Shown piece by piece: positions 1 to 8,145 of a stretch of DNA of 64,000 nucleotides. Below the pieces are notes generated by a model, which saw only the letters and a program-made list of their open reading frames with translations, did not search any database and was not told the DNA's origin. Source of the stretch: Pseudomonadota bacterium (GTDB lineage: Bacteria; Pseudomonadota; Alphaproteobacteria; Rhodospirillales; Magnetospirillaceae); contig JAJYTF010000009.1 in the NCBI GenBank assembly GCA_021793155.1, positions 62,001-126,000 on the forward strand. The letters run 5' to 3'. Each line of letters begins with the position of its first letter. Within the stretch, counting starts at the first letter, position 1. Made by a program: the position numbers and the translations under genes.

Positions 1-1
1 C

Positions 2-103
2 GACCCCGCCCTGGCGGCCCGCTGCCGCCGCATCGTGCGCGTGGAGGACGGGCGGATTGCCAGCGAGCGGGCCGGCCAGGCTGTCGCGGCGGCCGACTCA
101 TGA
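2..103 (+). CDS. ABC transporter ATP-binding protein, C-terminal end (partial)
   Basis: Only the last 33 codons are inside the window; the gene begins before it. The visible tail, ending in a stretch like 'CRRIVRVEDGRIASER', resembles the end of LolD/YbbA-type ATPases of the MacB family. Its TGA stop overlaps the ATG of the following permease (ATGA), so the two genes are translationally coupled and probably encode one export complex: this ATPase on the cytoplasmic face and the FtsX-like permease in the membrane. No Walker motifs are visible because they lie upstream of the window. The family call therefore rests on the short tail and the neighbour. Confidence 0.6.
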   Translation, partial: DPALAARCRRIVRVEDGRIASERAGQAVAAADS

Positions 104-2637
104 TCGCCCTCTCGTTTCGCCTGGCACGCCGCGAATTGCGCGGTAGCCTTCGAGGCATCGGTACGGTGGTGGCCTGCCTCGCCCTTGGCGTCGCGGCGAT
201 TGCCGCCGCCGCTTCCCTCGATGCCGCCTTGCGGAGAGCCTTGGCCGAGGATGCGAGGGCTCTGCTGGGCGGCGATGCCGAGCTGCGCTTGACCTATCGC
301 GAGCCAACGGCCGAGGAGGCGGAATTCCTTGGACGTTACGGCGAGCTGTCGAAAACCGTCGAGATGCGGGCGATGGCCCGGCGCCCGGACGGTGGTGCCC
401 AGACGTTGGTCGAACTGAAGGGCGTTGACGTTCGCTATCCGCTCTATGGCCACCTGGATCTGGCTCCCGCACAACCGCGCGGCCAGGCGCTGGGCTGGCG
501 CGACGGTGCCTGGGGCGCGGTGGCGGACGCCAACCTGCTCGAACGCCTGGGCCTGAAGATCGGCGATCGGCTGAAAGTCGGCGACGCCTCCTTCGTCATC
601 CGCGCGACCATCCTCCGCGAACCGGACCGGGTCGCCACCATCTTTTCGTTCGGGCCGCGCCTGCTCGTCGACGGCCGCGCCTTGGGGAGCACCGGCCTGG
701 TCCAGCCGGGAAGCCTGATCCGCCATGCCGTGCTGGTCAAATTCTCGCCCGGGGTGGTTGCGCCGACCTTTCGCCGGGCGGTCGAGCAGCGCTTTCCCGA
801 TGCCGGCTGGCTGTATCGCGACAGCGGTGACGCCGCGCCGGGGGTCAAACGGTTCCTCGACAACATGACCCTGTTCCTCACCCTGGTCGGCCTTACCTCG
901 CTGCTGGTCGGAGGGATCGGCGTGGCCAACGGGATCAAGGCCTTTCTCGACAGCCGGATTGCCAGCATCGCTACGCTGAAATGCCTGGGCGCGTCGCGCC
1001 GGGTGGTCCTTTCCACCTGCTTCCTGCAGGTGGCGGCGCTGGCCGGGCTGGGGATCGTCCTTGGTCTGGTTGCCGGCGCGGCGCTGCCCTGGGGGCTGGT
1101 GGCGGTCATCGGCGACCGGATGCCGGTGGCCGCACGTCTCGGCGTCTATCCCCTGCCCCTGGGCTTGGCGGCTGGCTTCGGCGTCCTGACCGCCCTGGCC
1201 TTTGCCACCTGGCCTCTGGCTCGCGCCGCCGGGGTGCCGGCCGCCACCCTGTTCCGCGACATCGTGGCACCGCAACGGGCCTGGCCGGGGCCGGCATCGC
1301 TGGCGGCGACTGCGGCGGCCGGCGCCGCCCTGGCCGCTCTGGCCGTCGTTTCGGCGGCAAATCGTCCCCTGGCGGCCTGGTTCGTCGGCGGCGCAGCGGC
1401 TGCCCTCGCCATCTTCGCCGGATGCGGCGCCGGTCTGGTGGCGCTGGCCCGCTGGACCGCCCGCCGGCGTACCGAAACGGCGAGTGGGGGCGGCCACCCG
1501 GCGCTGCGCCTCGCGTTGTCCAGCCTGCACCGGCCGGGGGCTCCTGCACGCGGCATCGTGCTGTCCTTGGGCCTGGGGTTGACCGTGCTGGTGGCGGTGG
1601 CGCTGGTGCAGGCGAATCTGTCGCGCGAAGTCGACGAGCGCCTGCCGGAACAGGCTCCGACCTTCTTCTTCATCGATATCCAGCCCGATCAGGTGGACGG
1701 GTTCGAGCGTGCCGTGACCATGGCCGGCGGGAGCCTGGCCAAGCGCGCGCCGATGATTCGCGGGCGGATCACCCGCATCAACGGCGTTCCGACCGATCAG
1801 GTGGCGATCGCTCCGGATGCGCAATGGGCGGTGCGCGGGGACCGTGGCCTGACCACCGCGGCGACCCGTCCCGAGGACGCCCGCGTGGTGGCCGGCCAAT
1901 GGTGGCCCGCCGATTACGACGGCCCGCCGCTGGTTTCCCTCGATGCCGGGATCGCCAAAGGTTTCGGGCTCAGGCTGGGGCAGACCATCACCGTCAATGT
2001 GCTGGGCCGCGAGATCACTGCTCGCCTGGCCAATCTGCGGGAAATCGACTGGTCGACGCTGGCGATGAATTTCACCTTCATCCTGTCGCCCAATGCCCTG
2101 GCCGGCGCCCCCTACAGCGTCATCGCCACCGTGCAGGCGCCGCCCGGGTCGGAGGGTGCGGTGGAGCGGGCGGTGACCACGGCGATGCCCAACGTCTCAT
2201 CGATCCGCGTCAAGGAGGCCCTGGAGCAGGTACGCCAGGTGATCGCCGGGGCCGGGGTGGCGATCCGCGCCGCCGCCGCGGTGACCCTGGTGGCCGGTGC
2301 CCTGGTATTGGCCGGAGCCATCGCCGCCGGCCAGCGCCAGCGTACCCGCGAGGCGGTGCTGTTGAAAGTGCTGGGGGCGCGGCGGGCCGACCTGCTGAGG
2401 GCCGTGGCCCTGGAATACGGCCTTTTGGGCGGGGCGACCGGCCTGGTGGCGGCGGGGCTGGGCAGCGCCGCCGCCTGGGCCGTACTGGCGCATGTGCTGA
2501 AGGCCGACTGGCAGTTTCTTCCCGTGCCGGTGGCGTTGACTGTCCTTGGCAGCGTCGCCGCCGTCGCCGTGGCCGGGCTGGTCGGCACTTTTCGCGCGCT
2601 GGCGACCAAGCCGGCACCCTATTTGCGTCACGATTGA
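100..2637 (+). CDS. FtsX-like ABC transporter permease (YbbP family)
   Basis: An 845-residue inner-membrane protein. It has an N-terminal membrane segment (about residues 18-38), a large periplasmic domain, a cluster of hydrophobic helices from about residue 250 to 450, a second extracytoplasmic domain, and a final FtsX-type block of helices near residues 725-840 containing the typical 'LLKVLGARRADLLR' coupling motif. A matching 'TLKCLGASRRVVLS' motif occurs in the first block. Size and duplicated architecture fit the YbbP branch, which pairs with a YbbA/LolD-type ATPase; such systems are thought to move lipids or lipoprotein-like substrates or to act mechanically. The start overlaps the stop of the upstream ATPase. 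The substrate cannot be inferred. Confidence 0.85.
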   Translation: MIALSFRLARRELRGSLRGIGTVVACLALGVAAIAAAASLDAALRRALAEDARALLGGDAELRLTYREPTAEEAEFLGRYGELSKTVEMRAMARRPDGGAQTLVELKGVDVRYPLYGHLDLAPAQPRGQALGWRDGAWGAVADANLLERLGLKIGDRLKVGDASFVIRATILREPDRVATIFSFGPRLLVDGRALGSTGLVQPGSLIRHAVLVKFSPGVVAPTFRRAVEQRFPDAGWLYRDSGDAAPGVKRFLDNMTLFLTLVGLTSLLVGGIGVANGIKAFLDSRIASIATLKCLGASRRVVLSTCFLQVAALAGLGIVLGLVAGAALPWGLVAVIGDRMPVAARLGVYPLPLGLAAGFGVLTALAFATWPLARAAGVPAATLFRDIVAPQRAWPGPASLAATAAAGAALAALAVVSAANRPLAAWFVGGAAAALAIFAGCGAGLVALARWTARRRTETASGGGHPALRLALSSLHRPGAPARGIVLSLGLGLTVLVAVALVQANLSREVDERLPEQAPTFFFIDIQPDQVDGFERAVTMAGGSLAKRAPMIRGRITRINGVPTDQVAIAPDAQWAVRGDRGLTTAATRPEDARVVAGQWWPADYDGPPLVSLDAGIAKGFGLRLGQTITVNVLGREITARLANLREIDWSTLAMNFTFILSPNALAGAPYSVIATVQAPPGSEGAVERAVTTAMPNVSSIRVKEALEQVRQVIAGAGVAIRAAAAVTLVAGALVLAGAIAAGQRQRTREAVLLKVLGARRADLLRAVALEYGLLGGATGLVAAGLGSAAAWAVLAHVLKADWQFLPVPVALTVLGSVAAVAVAGLVGTFRALATKPAPYLRHD

Positions 2638-2732
2638 GGGCAGGGCCAAGGCCCAACACGGCTGCGACTTGATTAACTGCATCCGCGTGCCATATTTACG
2701 CACGGACTTCAGTTCCACCGATGAGGATTTTT

Positions 2733-3479
2733 ATGGCGTTCGAAACGGAACGTAGCGCATGGATGCGGAGCCAGGCGGATGTCGGGCAGATCGACGCCGG
2801 CCTGCGTCAATACATGCTGCGCGTATACAACTACATGGCTTCAGGCTTGGCTTTGACCGGCTTGACCGCGGCGCTGGTGGCCAACACCCCCGCGTTGTGG
2901 CAGCTGTTCTTCCAGGTCGGACCCTATGGCCATGCCGGCCTGACCGGCCTTGGCTGGCTGGTCACCCTGGCGCCTCTCGGTCTGGTTCTGGCCTTGAGCT
3001 TCGGCATCGCCCGCATGCAGGCCAGCACGGCGCAAACCCTGTTTTGGCTGTATGCCGGCCTGATGGGCGTTTCGCTGTCGTCGATTTTCTTCGTCTACAC
3101 GGCGACCAGCATCACCCGGGTGTTCTTCATTACCGCCGCCTCCTTCGCCGGCTTGAGCCTGTACGGCTACACCACGCGGCGCAACCTGTCGGCCTTCGGC
3201 AGCTTCCTGGTGATGGGGCTGTGGGGCTTGGTGATCGCCTCGCTGGTCAACATGTTTATCGCTAGTTCGGCCCTGCAGTTCGTCATGTCGGTGGCGGGCG
3301 TGCTGATCTTCTCGGGTTTGACCGCCTGGGATACCCAGAAGATCAAGGAGATGTACTGGGAGGCCGACGGCGGCGAGATCGCCAGCAAGAAGTCGATCAT
3401 GGGCGCGCTGGCCCTCTATCTCGACTTCATCAACCTGTTCGTCCTGCTGCTGCGCTTCTTCGGCGACCGCCGCGACTGA
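2733..3479 (+). CDS. Bax inhibitor-1 / YccA family membrane protein
   Basis: A 248-residue polytopic membrane protein with about seven hydrophobic helices. The paired acidic residues typical of the BI-1 (UPF0005) family are present, in 'AWDTQKIKEM' and 'LYLDFINLF' near the C-terminus; in characterised homologues such a pair forms a pH-sensitive latch linked to calcium leak. The ATG at 2733 is preferred over the in-frame ATG at 2721 because GAGG at 2723-2726 sits six bases before it. The gene stands alone, with 95 bp to the upstream permease, and is followed by a strong intrinsic terminator. Its bacterial role is not settled; membrane stress or interaction with the FtsH protease are family-level possibilities. 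Confidence 0.88.
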   Translation: MAFETERSAWMRSQADVGQIDAGLRQYMLRVYNYMASGLALTGLTAALVANTPALWQLFFQVGPYGHAGLTGLGWLVTLAPLGLVLALSFGIARMQASTAQTLFWLYAGLMGVSLSSIFFVYTATSITRVFFITAASFAGLSLYGYTTRRNLSAFGSFLVMGLWGLVIASLVNMFIASSALQFVMSVAGVLIFSGLTAWDTQKIKEMYWEADGGEIASKKSIMGALALYLDFINLFVLLLRFFGDRRD

Positions 3480-3501
3480 GCGGGCCACAGAGCGACGACC
3501 T

Positions 3502-3527
3502 AAAGGGAGGCTTCGGCCTCCCTTTTT
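3502..3527 (+). terminator. Rho-independent terminator after the BI-1 gene
   Basis: A perfect 10-bp stem AAAGGGAGGC / GCCTCCCTTT with a TTCG tetraloop, running into a T-tract, 22 bp after the stop codon. This is a textbook intrinsic terminator. Confidence 0.93.
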
Positions 3528-3563
3528 CGTTTCGAAGGGTGGAAAAGCCGACTTACCCGCCGG

Positions 3564-4244
3564 TCAGTTATCGCGACTGCGCAGGAATTCCATGGCTTGG
3601 TTGAGCTGGCTCATCCGCTGATGATTGCCATAACGGCTGTCCGGATGATGGATGGTTGCCAGCATGCGGAACTTTGCCTTCAGCGTCCGCGAATCGGGAT
3701 AGGAGCTGGGCGGGAAACCCAGGATATGCAACGCGTCGCCGCGGCTGCGGACACCATCGGGCAGCGGTTCGAAGGCCAGCACCGAGACGATGGCGCGCAG
3801 GCGTTCTAGTTCCTCGTTGATCTCCACCAGCCTGGTGGAATCCTCGATCTTCTTCTCCGCTTTCGGTTCTGGCGCCGGTGCCTGGCGGCCGTCGGCCACC
3901 GAAACGGAAATGTCGCCGCGATCCATGGCCAGCGCCAGGCCGAGTGCCCGGCGGATGAAGGGAATTGCATAACCCGGCGGCATCCGGACCTGCAGCCGCG
4001 GTTTGCGGCGCCACGGGCGGCCTTCGGCCGGACCGGATTTCAGCACCACCGTCTCGCGGTCGCTGGGCGCCGGTTCGCCGGGGTCAGGGAATTCCGCGAT
4101 GGTGGCGGTCGGAACCACCAGCAGGATCGACCGCGCCAGATCGCCCACATTGACTTTCCGCTGGGTCGCGAGGGCCTCGACAGCCTGGCGGAAGGCGGTG
4201 GCGCAGGGAACGGTATAGGAATGCTTGAGAACGTTGGTGCTCAT
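3564..4244 (-). CDS. J-domain (DnaJ-like) protein with C-terminal J domain
   Basis: 226 residues. The C-terminal 59 residues form a J-like domain with the invariant HPD tripeptide ('IHHPDSRYG', HPD about 200-202) and the helix II/III pattern, so it probably stimulates an Hsp70 (DnaK) ATPase. Residues 1-165 match no family I recognise; they are basic and alanine-rich, with a Pro/Lys-rich linker near residues 125-145. The J domain is C-terminal, unlike DnaJ itself, and there is no G/F region or zinc finger, so this is a class C-type co-chaperone. The ATG at 4244 was chosen because translation then begins with a sensible basic N-terminus; the open frame continues far upstream but loses protein character. 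The gene is convergent with the BI-1 gene. Confidence 0.75.
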   Translation of the reverse strand: MSTNVLKHSYTVPCATAFRQAVEALATQRKVNVGDLARSILLVVPTATIAEFPDPGEPAPSDRETVVLKSGPAEGRPWRRKPRLQVRMPPGYAIPFIRRALGLALAMDRGDISVSVADGRQAPAPEPKAEKKIEDSTRLVEINEELERLRAIVSVLAFEPLPDGVRSRGDALHILGFPPSSYPDSRTLKAKFRMLATIHHPDSRYGNHQRMSQLNQAMEFLRSRDN

Positions 4245-4643
4245 TGCCGTCCGATGCGCCCCCGAAGGACAGGTCCAGGGACGTGTCCCATGTCTTGTTC
4301 GTAACGAATAGAAGCCCTCGCCGAGAGCGTCAACTACAAAAGTTGATGTTTCTACCTCGTTCGAAGATGATCCTGCAAGGCTTTGAGTTAATGAAGATTT
4401 AAGAGATCTCTGGCTCGGCATGAGAAATTTGCCGGCATGGCCCCGGCGAAGCCAGCCCGCCACCGCCATCGCAAGTAGTTGTCGGCGGGCGCCGTCAACT
4501 ACGCATGAATCACGGCACAAAGTCCCATCAACGTTCTCGACGAATTCAAACAGTAGAATTACGCTTTTGGTACGGCCACCTGGGGGAGGCGGCCACCGAG
4601 GCTGTGTTTCGGGCAGCCTCTTGAGGCTCAAGGGGGACGCGAC
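4245..4643. other. Intergenic region between divergent J-domain and chemoreceptor genes
   Basis: 399 bp without a convincing gene. It is less GC-rich around 4310-4430 and probably holds promoters for both flanking genes. A near-perfect 28-bp palindrome lies at 4475-4502. A smaller inverted repeat, TCAAC-N7-GTTGA, lies at 4330-4346, and the word GTCAACTAC occurs in both. A third hairpin, GAGGCTG/CAGCCTC, lies near 4599-4621 just before the chemoreceptor start. I see no tRNA and no riboswitch that I can name. Confidence 0.5.
4475..4502. promoter_or_regulatory. 28-bp near-perfect palindrome (operator or RNA hairpin)
   Basis: GTAGTTG, then T, then CGGCG-GG-CGCCG, then T, then CAACTAC: two nested perfect stems (7 bp and 5 bp) separated by a single T/T mismatch. 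It lies in the divergent promoter region, about 140 bp before the chemoreceptor and 230 bp before the J-domain gene. No T-tract follows on either strand, so it is not a standard terminator. Binding of a dimeric repressor or a structured leader RNA are both possible. Confidence 0.5.
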
Positions 4644-6611
4644 ATGGGAATCAACGAAGAAGTCGCTAAAGCGGTCAGTGCCCACACCTTGTGGAATGCC
4701 CGTCTGCAACGCGCGGCGAAGAGTGGGCACAGCGAGTTCCAACCGGCGGATGTGGCCCGCGACGACCTTTGCGGCTTCGGCAAATGGCTGCACGACCCGG
4801 CTCTGCCGGCCGAAATGCGCACCTCGGAGGGATACCGTTCCGTGGTCCGCCTGCATGCCGAATTCCATGGCAGTGCAGCCGAAGCCCTGGCCAAGGCTAT
4901 CGCCGGGGACAAGACCGCTGCCGCCGACGGTTCGTTCGGTGCCGCCGCGAAAAGGCTCTACGCGGCCCTGTTCGCCTGGCAACGGTCGGCGGCAGCCGAA
5001 TGCGGCACCGGCCGGTGGTTGCTGCGGTCGTGGTGCCGGGTGCAGCGCGGTCGCGTGGCGTTCCGTATCTGGGCCGTCGCCGGCCTGCCGTCGCTGGTCG
5101 CGTGGCTTTGCCTGATCTATCTGGACCTCGACCACATGCGCCATATCGCAGCCGTGGAAAAGGTCGATCCGACCGCCGCGTCCGCTGCCTGGACCGAGTT
5201 TCTGCTGGTCAACGGCTCGTTCGCCCTGGCCGCGGTGATCGGTACGGCTGGCGTCGCCTATCTGGTGCGCGGCATCACCGGCCCCCTGCTCCATCTGGTC
5301 GCCGCCGCCCGGCGAATCGCCGAGGGCGAGTTGGAGACGCAATTGCCGGGCCTCGAGCGGGCGGACGAGGTGGGCGACATGGCGCGAGCGGTGCTGGTAT
5401 TCCAGCAGCAGTCAATCGCGGTGGAGCGCATTGCCGCAGAGCGCGAGCAGCAGCGCGCAAGAAACGAAAACGAACGGCGAACCGCCCTGTCGTCGATGGC
5501 CGACAATATCGAGAGCCAGACTTCAACGGTCGTCGGCCGGGTCGCCGGCGAAAGCATCCAGGTGCACCAGACGGCCAAGCTGATGGCGTCCGCCGCTCAA
5601 CGGATGGAAAATAACTCCCAGCTGGTGGCTGCGGCCGCCGCCCAGAGCCTGTCCAACGCCCAGAGCTTGGCGGGAACCGCCGCACAGCTGTCGGCCTCGA
5701 TCCGTGAGATCGCATCGCAGGTGGAACGGTCGCGCAACGTGGTGGTCGAAGCGGTGGCCGCCGCTGGCAATGCCTCTGCCACCGTCGGCAGCCTGGGCGA
5801 GGCAATGGTGTCGATCGACCAGGTGGTGCAGCTGATCGCGGATATCGCGGCGCAAACCAACCTGCTGGCGCTGAACGCCACCATCGAGGCGGCCCGAGCC
5901 GGCGATGCCGGCAAGGGCTTCGCGGTGGTGGCCAACGAGGTCAAGCTGCTGGCGACCCAGACCGCTCGCCAGACCGAGGAGATCACCGGGCGTATCGCAA
6001 CGTTGAAGGAGATGGCGGGGCGGGTCACCGCGGCGATCGAAGGCACCGTCGCCAGCGTGCAAAGCGTCGAAACCATCGCCGAGTCGGTGGCCGCCGCGGT
6101 CGAGGAGCAGGACGCTGCCACCGCCGAGATATCGCGTACCGTGCAGCAGTCCGCCCAGGCGGCCGAGCAGGTGACCGAACGAATCGCCGACGTGGCCAGG
6201 GAGGCGGCAGACACCGGGAAGCAGGCCGGACAGGTGGAAGTGATGCTCGATTCCATGGCGGATCAGCTGAGCGACCTTGGCCATCTACTCAATCGGGTGG
6301 TCCGCACCGCCACGCCGGAAGTGGATCGCCGCGCCTTTCCGCGCCAAGCGATCAAGGTGAAGGCACGGATCAGCGGAGCCCAAGGGACATGGGACGGAGA
6401 TCTGCGCGACCTGGCCGCCGGGGGGGCCTGCGTCGAAGGAACCGTTGCCATGCGCGCGGGTGAAGAGGCCCGGCTTCAGATCGGAGGTCTGGATCTGCCG
6501 GCCGTCGTCGTCGAGATTGGCGAAGGCTGTTGTCGCCTGAGCATCTCCGCTTCCGCCAAGCCTGCGCTTGAAGAGTGGATCGCCCGGCAGTCGGGGCGGG
6601 CGGTGGCTTAA
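4644..6611 (+). CDS. Methyl-accepting chemotaxis protein with N-terminal CZB and C-terminal PilZ domains
   Basis: 655 residues. Residues 1-115 form a cytoplasmic CZB (chemoreceptor zinc-binding) domain with the four expected ligands His14, Cys43 (in 'CGFGKWL'), His71 and His75. Two membrane segments follow (about 142-160 and 187-208) with only about 25 residues outside, too short for a periplasmic ligand domain. A HAMP domain covers about 209-262. The signalling hairpin has its tip near residue 403 ('[17 protein letters not shown]'). The last 95 residues are a PilZ domain with RxxxR (563-567) and a DxAxxG version of the DxSxxG motif. It should signal through CheW/CheA, sensing zinc or oxidant/pH via CZB and possibly c-di-GMP via PilZ. 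The start has a purine-rich AAGGGGG upstream. It stands alone, away from other chemotaxis genes. Confidence 0.9.
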   Translation: MGINEEVAKAVSAHTLWNARLQRAAKSGHSEFQPADVARDDLCGFGKWLHDPALPAEMRTSEGYRSVVRLHAEFHGSAAEALAKAIAGDKTAAADGSFGAAAKRLYAALFAWQRSAAAECGTGRWLLRSWCRVQRGRVAFRIWAVAGLPSLVAWLCLIYLDLDHMRHIAAVEKVDPTAASAAWTEFLLVNGSFALAAVIGTAGVAYLVRGITGPLLHLVAAARRIAEGELETQLPGLERADEVGDMARAVLVFQQQSIAVERIAAEREQQRARNENERRTALSSMADNIESQTSTVVGRVAGESIQVHQTAKLMASAAQRMENNSQLVAAAAAQSLSNAQSLAGTAAQLSASIREIASQVERSRNVVVEAVAAAGNASATVGSLGEAMVSIDQVVQLIADIAAQTNLLALNATIEAARAGDAGKGFAVVANEVKLLATQTARQTEEITGRIATLKEMAGRVTAAIEGTVASVQSVETIAESVAAAVEEQDAATAEISRTVQQSAQAAEQVTERIADVAREAADTGKQAGQVEVMLDSMADQLSDLGHLLNRVVRTATPEVDRRAFPRQAIKVKARISGAQGTWDGDLRDLAAGGACVEGTVAMRAGEEARLQIGGLDLPAVVVEIGEGCCRLSISASAKPALEEWIARQSGRAVA

Positions 6612-6623
6612 CAGGATTGGTGA

Positions 6624-7130
6624 TTACCGCCCCGGTGGCGGCCTCCACAGGTTGCGACGATCAGTGGGAAAGGGCATCAGCGTCCTGCTTGCCGCCGGCC
6701 GGACCGCCTGTTGAACGGCACGCCGCTCGGCCGGCGGTAAATAGGCCTCGGCCTCATGTGTGGCGAATGGCGGAATATCGTCGAGAATCTGCGCGGCCAA
6801 CCGCGTCGCCAGCAGGCGGGCGTGGCGGTCGGTCTGCTTGGCCGCCTTGGCCTTGCCGTGGGGGAACACCACCGAAAGGCCGATGGCCAGCGACACCTGG
6901 ACGGCGAAATAGTGGGAGGCGAGGCGGAGTTCATTGGTGAACAGGCGCCGCCATAAAGGAACCCGCCGACGGAGCAATTCGGCGCCGATATGGCGTAAAG
7001 CTTCAAAATTGTGATGGGCCACAGTTTTCTGGCCGCGGGCCGGCGGCAGGGTTACGCCGGCAGCCGAGGCGCAAACGGCAACCCAGGGATGGCAAGGCAG
7101 ATCGAGAGGCATTCGGCACACACTGTCCAA
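6624..7130 (-). CDS. Hypothetical protein
   Basis: 168 residues; I do not recognise the family. The central part (about residues 35-150) has amphipathic helical character, including 'RRRVPLWRRLFTNELRLASHY' and a moderately hydrophobic stretch 'VQVSLAIGLSVVF' that may be a buried helix or short membrane segment. It has many Arg and Ala residues and no catalytic motif I can name. The true start is uncertain: ATG at 7130 or an internal ATG at 7112 both give a plausible protein, and residues 1-34 look less constrained. It converges on the chemoreceptor gene with a gap of only 12 bp. Coding bias in this frame supports a real gene, but homology was not tested. Confidence 0.5.
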   Translation of the reverse strand: MDSVCRMPLDLPCHPWVAVCASAAGVTLPPARGQKTVAHHNFEALRHIGAELLRRRVPLWRRLFTNELRLASHYFAVQVSLAIGLSVVFPHGKAKAAKQTDRHARLLATRLAAQILDDIPPFATHEAEAYLPPAERRAVQQAVRPAASRTLMPFPTDRRNLWRPPPGR

Positions 7131-7326
7131 ACTGATGCCAATTCCATCACAGGCAAGAGGTACCGTCGGTGATTTCCGTCACAGCTTCGAGCGAATCCGG
7201 CCTTCCGAGAATTACGCCGTCCTGACAAGTGACGGTGGCGGAGTGGCGCTGAAGCCGTTTCGCGCCCATCCTCCGCTTTCGCCGGGCAGGCTCTGGCCGC
7301 GACGGCCAACTGCGGTCCCGGGGGCC

Positions 7327-7650
7327 TTACTTCGCCGGGTAGATGCGAAGGCGCTCCACCGGCTTGCCGTCCGTCAGGTGCGACTGCACGATTTCGTCAA
7401 TATCGTCCAGCACCACCGGCTTGTACCACACGCCTTCGGGATAGACGACCATCTCCGGCCCGAATTTGCAGAAGCCCAGGCAGCTGGTCTGGGCAGCGCT
7501 GACGCCGCGATCCCATAGACCGCGCTGGGTCATCAGTTCGACCAGTCGGTCGAAGAACGGCACCCCACCCCCACGGCTTGTGCAGCAGCCGCGTGGGTGC
7601 CCTTCCGGACGTTGCTGGGTGCAAACGAAAACGTGGTATTTGTGCGACAT
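7327..7650 (-). CDS. Thioredoxin-like [2Fe-2S] ferredoxin (Shethna type)
   Basis: 107 residues with the cysteine pattern of the thioredoxin-fold [2Fe-2S] ferredoxins (Azotobacter Shethna protein I, Aquifex Fd4): Cys10, Cys22 or Cys23, Cys57 and Cys61, with 'CLGFCKFGPEMVVYPEG' around the last two. These small soluble electron carriers are often linked to nitrogen fixation or low-oxygen metabolism; no nif genes are in this window. The start has a strong site, GAGGAGAAAGG, a few bases upstream. A 23-bp palindrome with a GAA-N3-TTC core lies 46-68 bp before the start codon, suggesting repressor control, possibly by iron. Confidence 0.88.
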   Translation of the reverse strand: MSHKYHVFVCTQQRPEGHPRGCCTSRGGGVPFFDRLVELMTQRGLWDRGVSAAQTSCLGFCKFGPEMVVYPEGVWYKPVVLDDIDEIVQSHLTDGKPVERLRIYPAK

Positions 7651-7695
7651 CCACCTTTCTCCTCAGTAATGCGACGGAATTACCGAAATACCCAT

Positions 7696-7718
7696 AATTC
7701 TTGAACATTTCCAGAATT
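7696..7718. promoter_or_regulatory. 23-bp palindrome with GAA-N3-TTC core, candidate Irr/Fur-like operator
   Basis: AATTCT-T-GAA-CAT-TTC-C-AGAATT: every position pairs symmetrically except the two single bases and the central three. The core GAA-N3-TTC is shared with the iron control element bound by Irr in alphaproteobacteria (TTTAGAA-N3-TTCTAAA), though the flanks differ. It lies 46-68 bp upstream of the ferredoxin start on the minus strand, where a repressor could block the promoter. Assignment to Irr is inference. Confidence 0.5.
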
Positions 7719-7796
7719 TTTGAGGGGAGATGGCCGGCATTTGGGCCCGCTGACGGCGGTTGCCACTTTGGCGCCGCTTCTCCGCCGTCCCCATTT

Positions 7797-7814
7797 GAGT
7801 GATAACGTTCACTC
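7797..7814. promoter_or_regulatory. Inverted repeat GAGTGA-N6-TCACTC, candidate operator
   Basis: Perfect 6-bp arms around TAACGT, in the ferredoxin/hemerythrin intergenic region. The size and spacing fit a TetR- or GntR-type operator, but no such regulator gene is adjacent. It lies about 150 bp upstream of the ferredoxin start. Confidence 0.35.
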
Positions 7815-8012
7815 TCAATAATGTGGCGGTGATGGTGTCCAGGGGGCGGCTCTCAGCTCCATCCCAGGACAGGAACAATATAGTCGGCAGCCCAGATGGC
7901 CGCAGGTAATACCAGCCAGATTTCGGGATCAAGACTGTTAAGGGCAATTTCAGCTGTGAGCCGTCGCAGGCAGGAGCCTATTCCGGCCTCATCCGTTCAG
8001 ACGGCACCGCTG

Positions 8013-8026
8013 TTGATGAACGTCAT
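8013..8026. promoter_or_regulatory. Candidate FNR/NNR (Crp-Fnr family) box
   Basis: TTGAT-GAAC-GTCAT matches the DNR/NNR consensus TTGAT-N4-GTCAA at nine of ten positions. It lies 120 bp upstream of the hemerythrin start. With the usual -41.5 placement, transcription would start near 8061 and leave an 85-nt leader. A single match in one promoter is weak evidence. Confidence 0.35.
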
Positions 8027-8145
8027 AGATACCTCTCTCGACCCCATTAACATAGCCGGGCGCTGAAGCTGCGTGGAGGCAGCAAAGCGTGAGTCCCGGC
8101 TGACGGTGCATGGGAATCGAAGCAGTACGCCAGGATGAATCGACG

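Larger units (their letters stand above)
7651..8145. other. Regulatory intergenic region between ferredoxin and hemerythrin genes
   Basis: 495 bp between divergently oriented genes with no convincing coding sequence. A minus-strand frame at 7663-7947 (94 codons) lacks protein-like composition and covers the palindromes. Three candidate sites are visible: the palindrome at 7696-7718, the inverted repeat GAGTGA-N6-TCACTC at 7797-7814, and an FNR/NNR-like half-site pair at 8013-8026. Confidence 0.55.

Noticed and set aside
2721-2732. Earlier ATG for the BI-1 gene
   Set aside because: The Shine-Dalgarno sequence GAGG at 2723 lies between this ATG and the next, favouring 2733.
7663-7947. A 94-codon minus-strand frame upstream of the ferredoxin
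   Set aside because: It overlaps two palindromic candidate operators, has no Shine-Dalgarno site, and shows no protein-like pattern.
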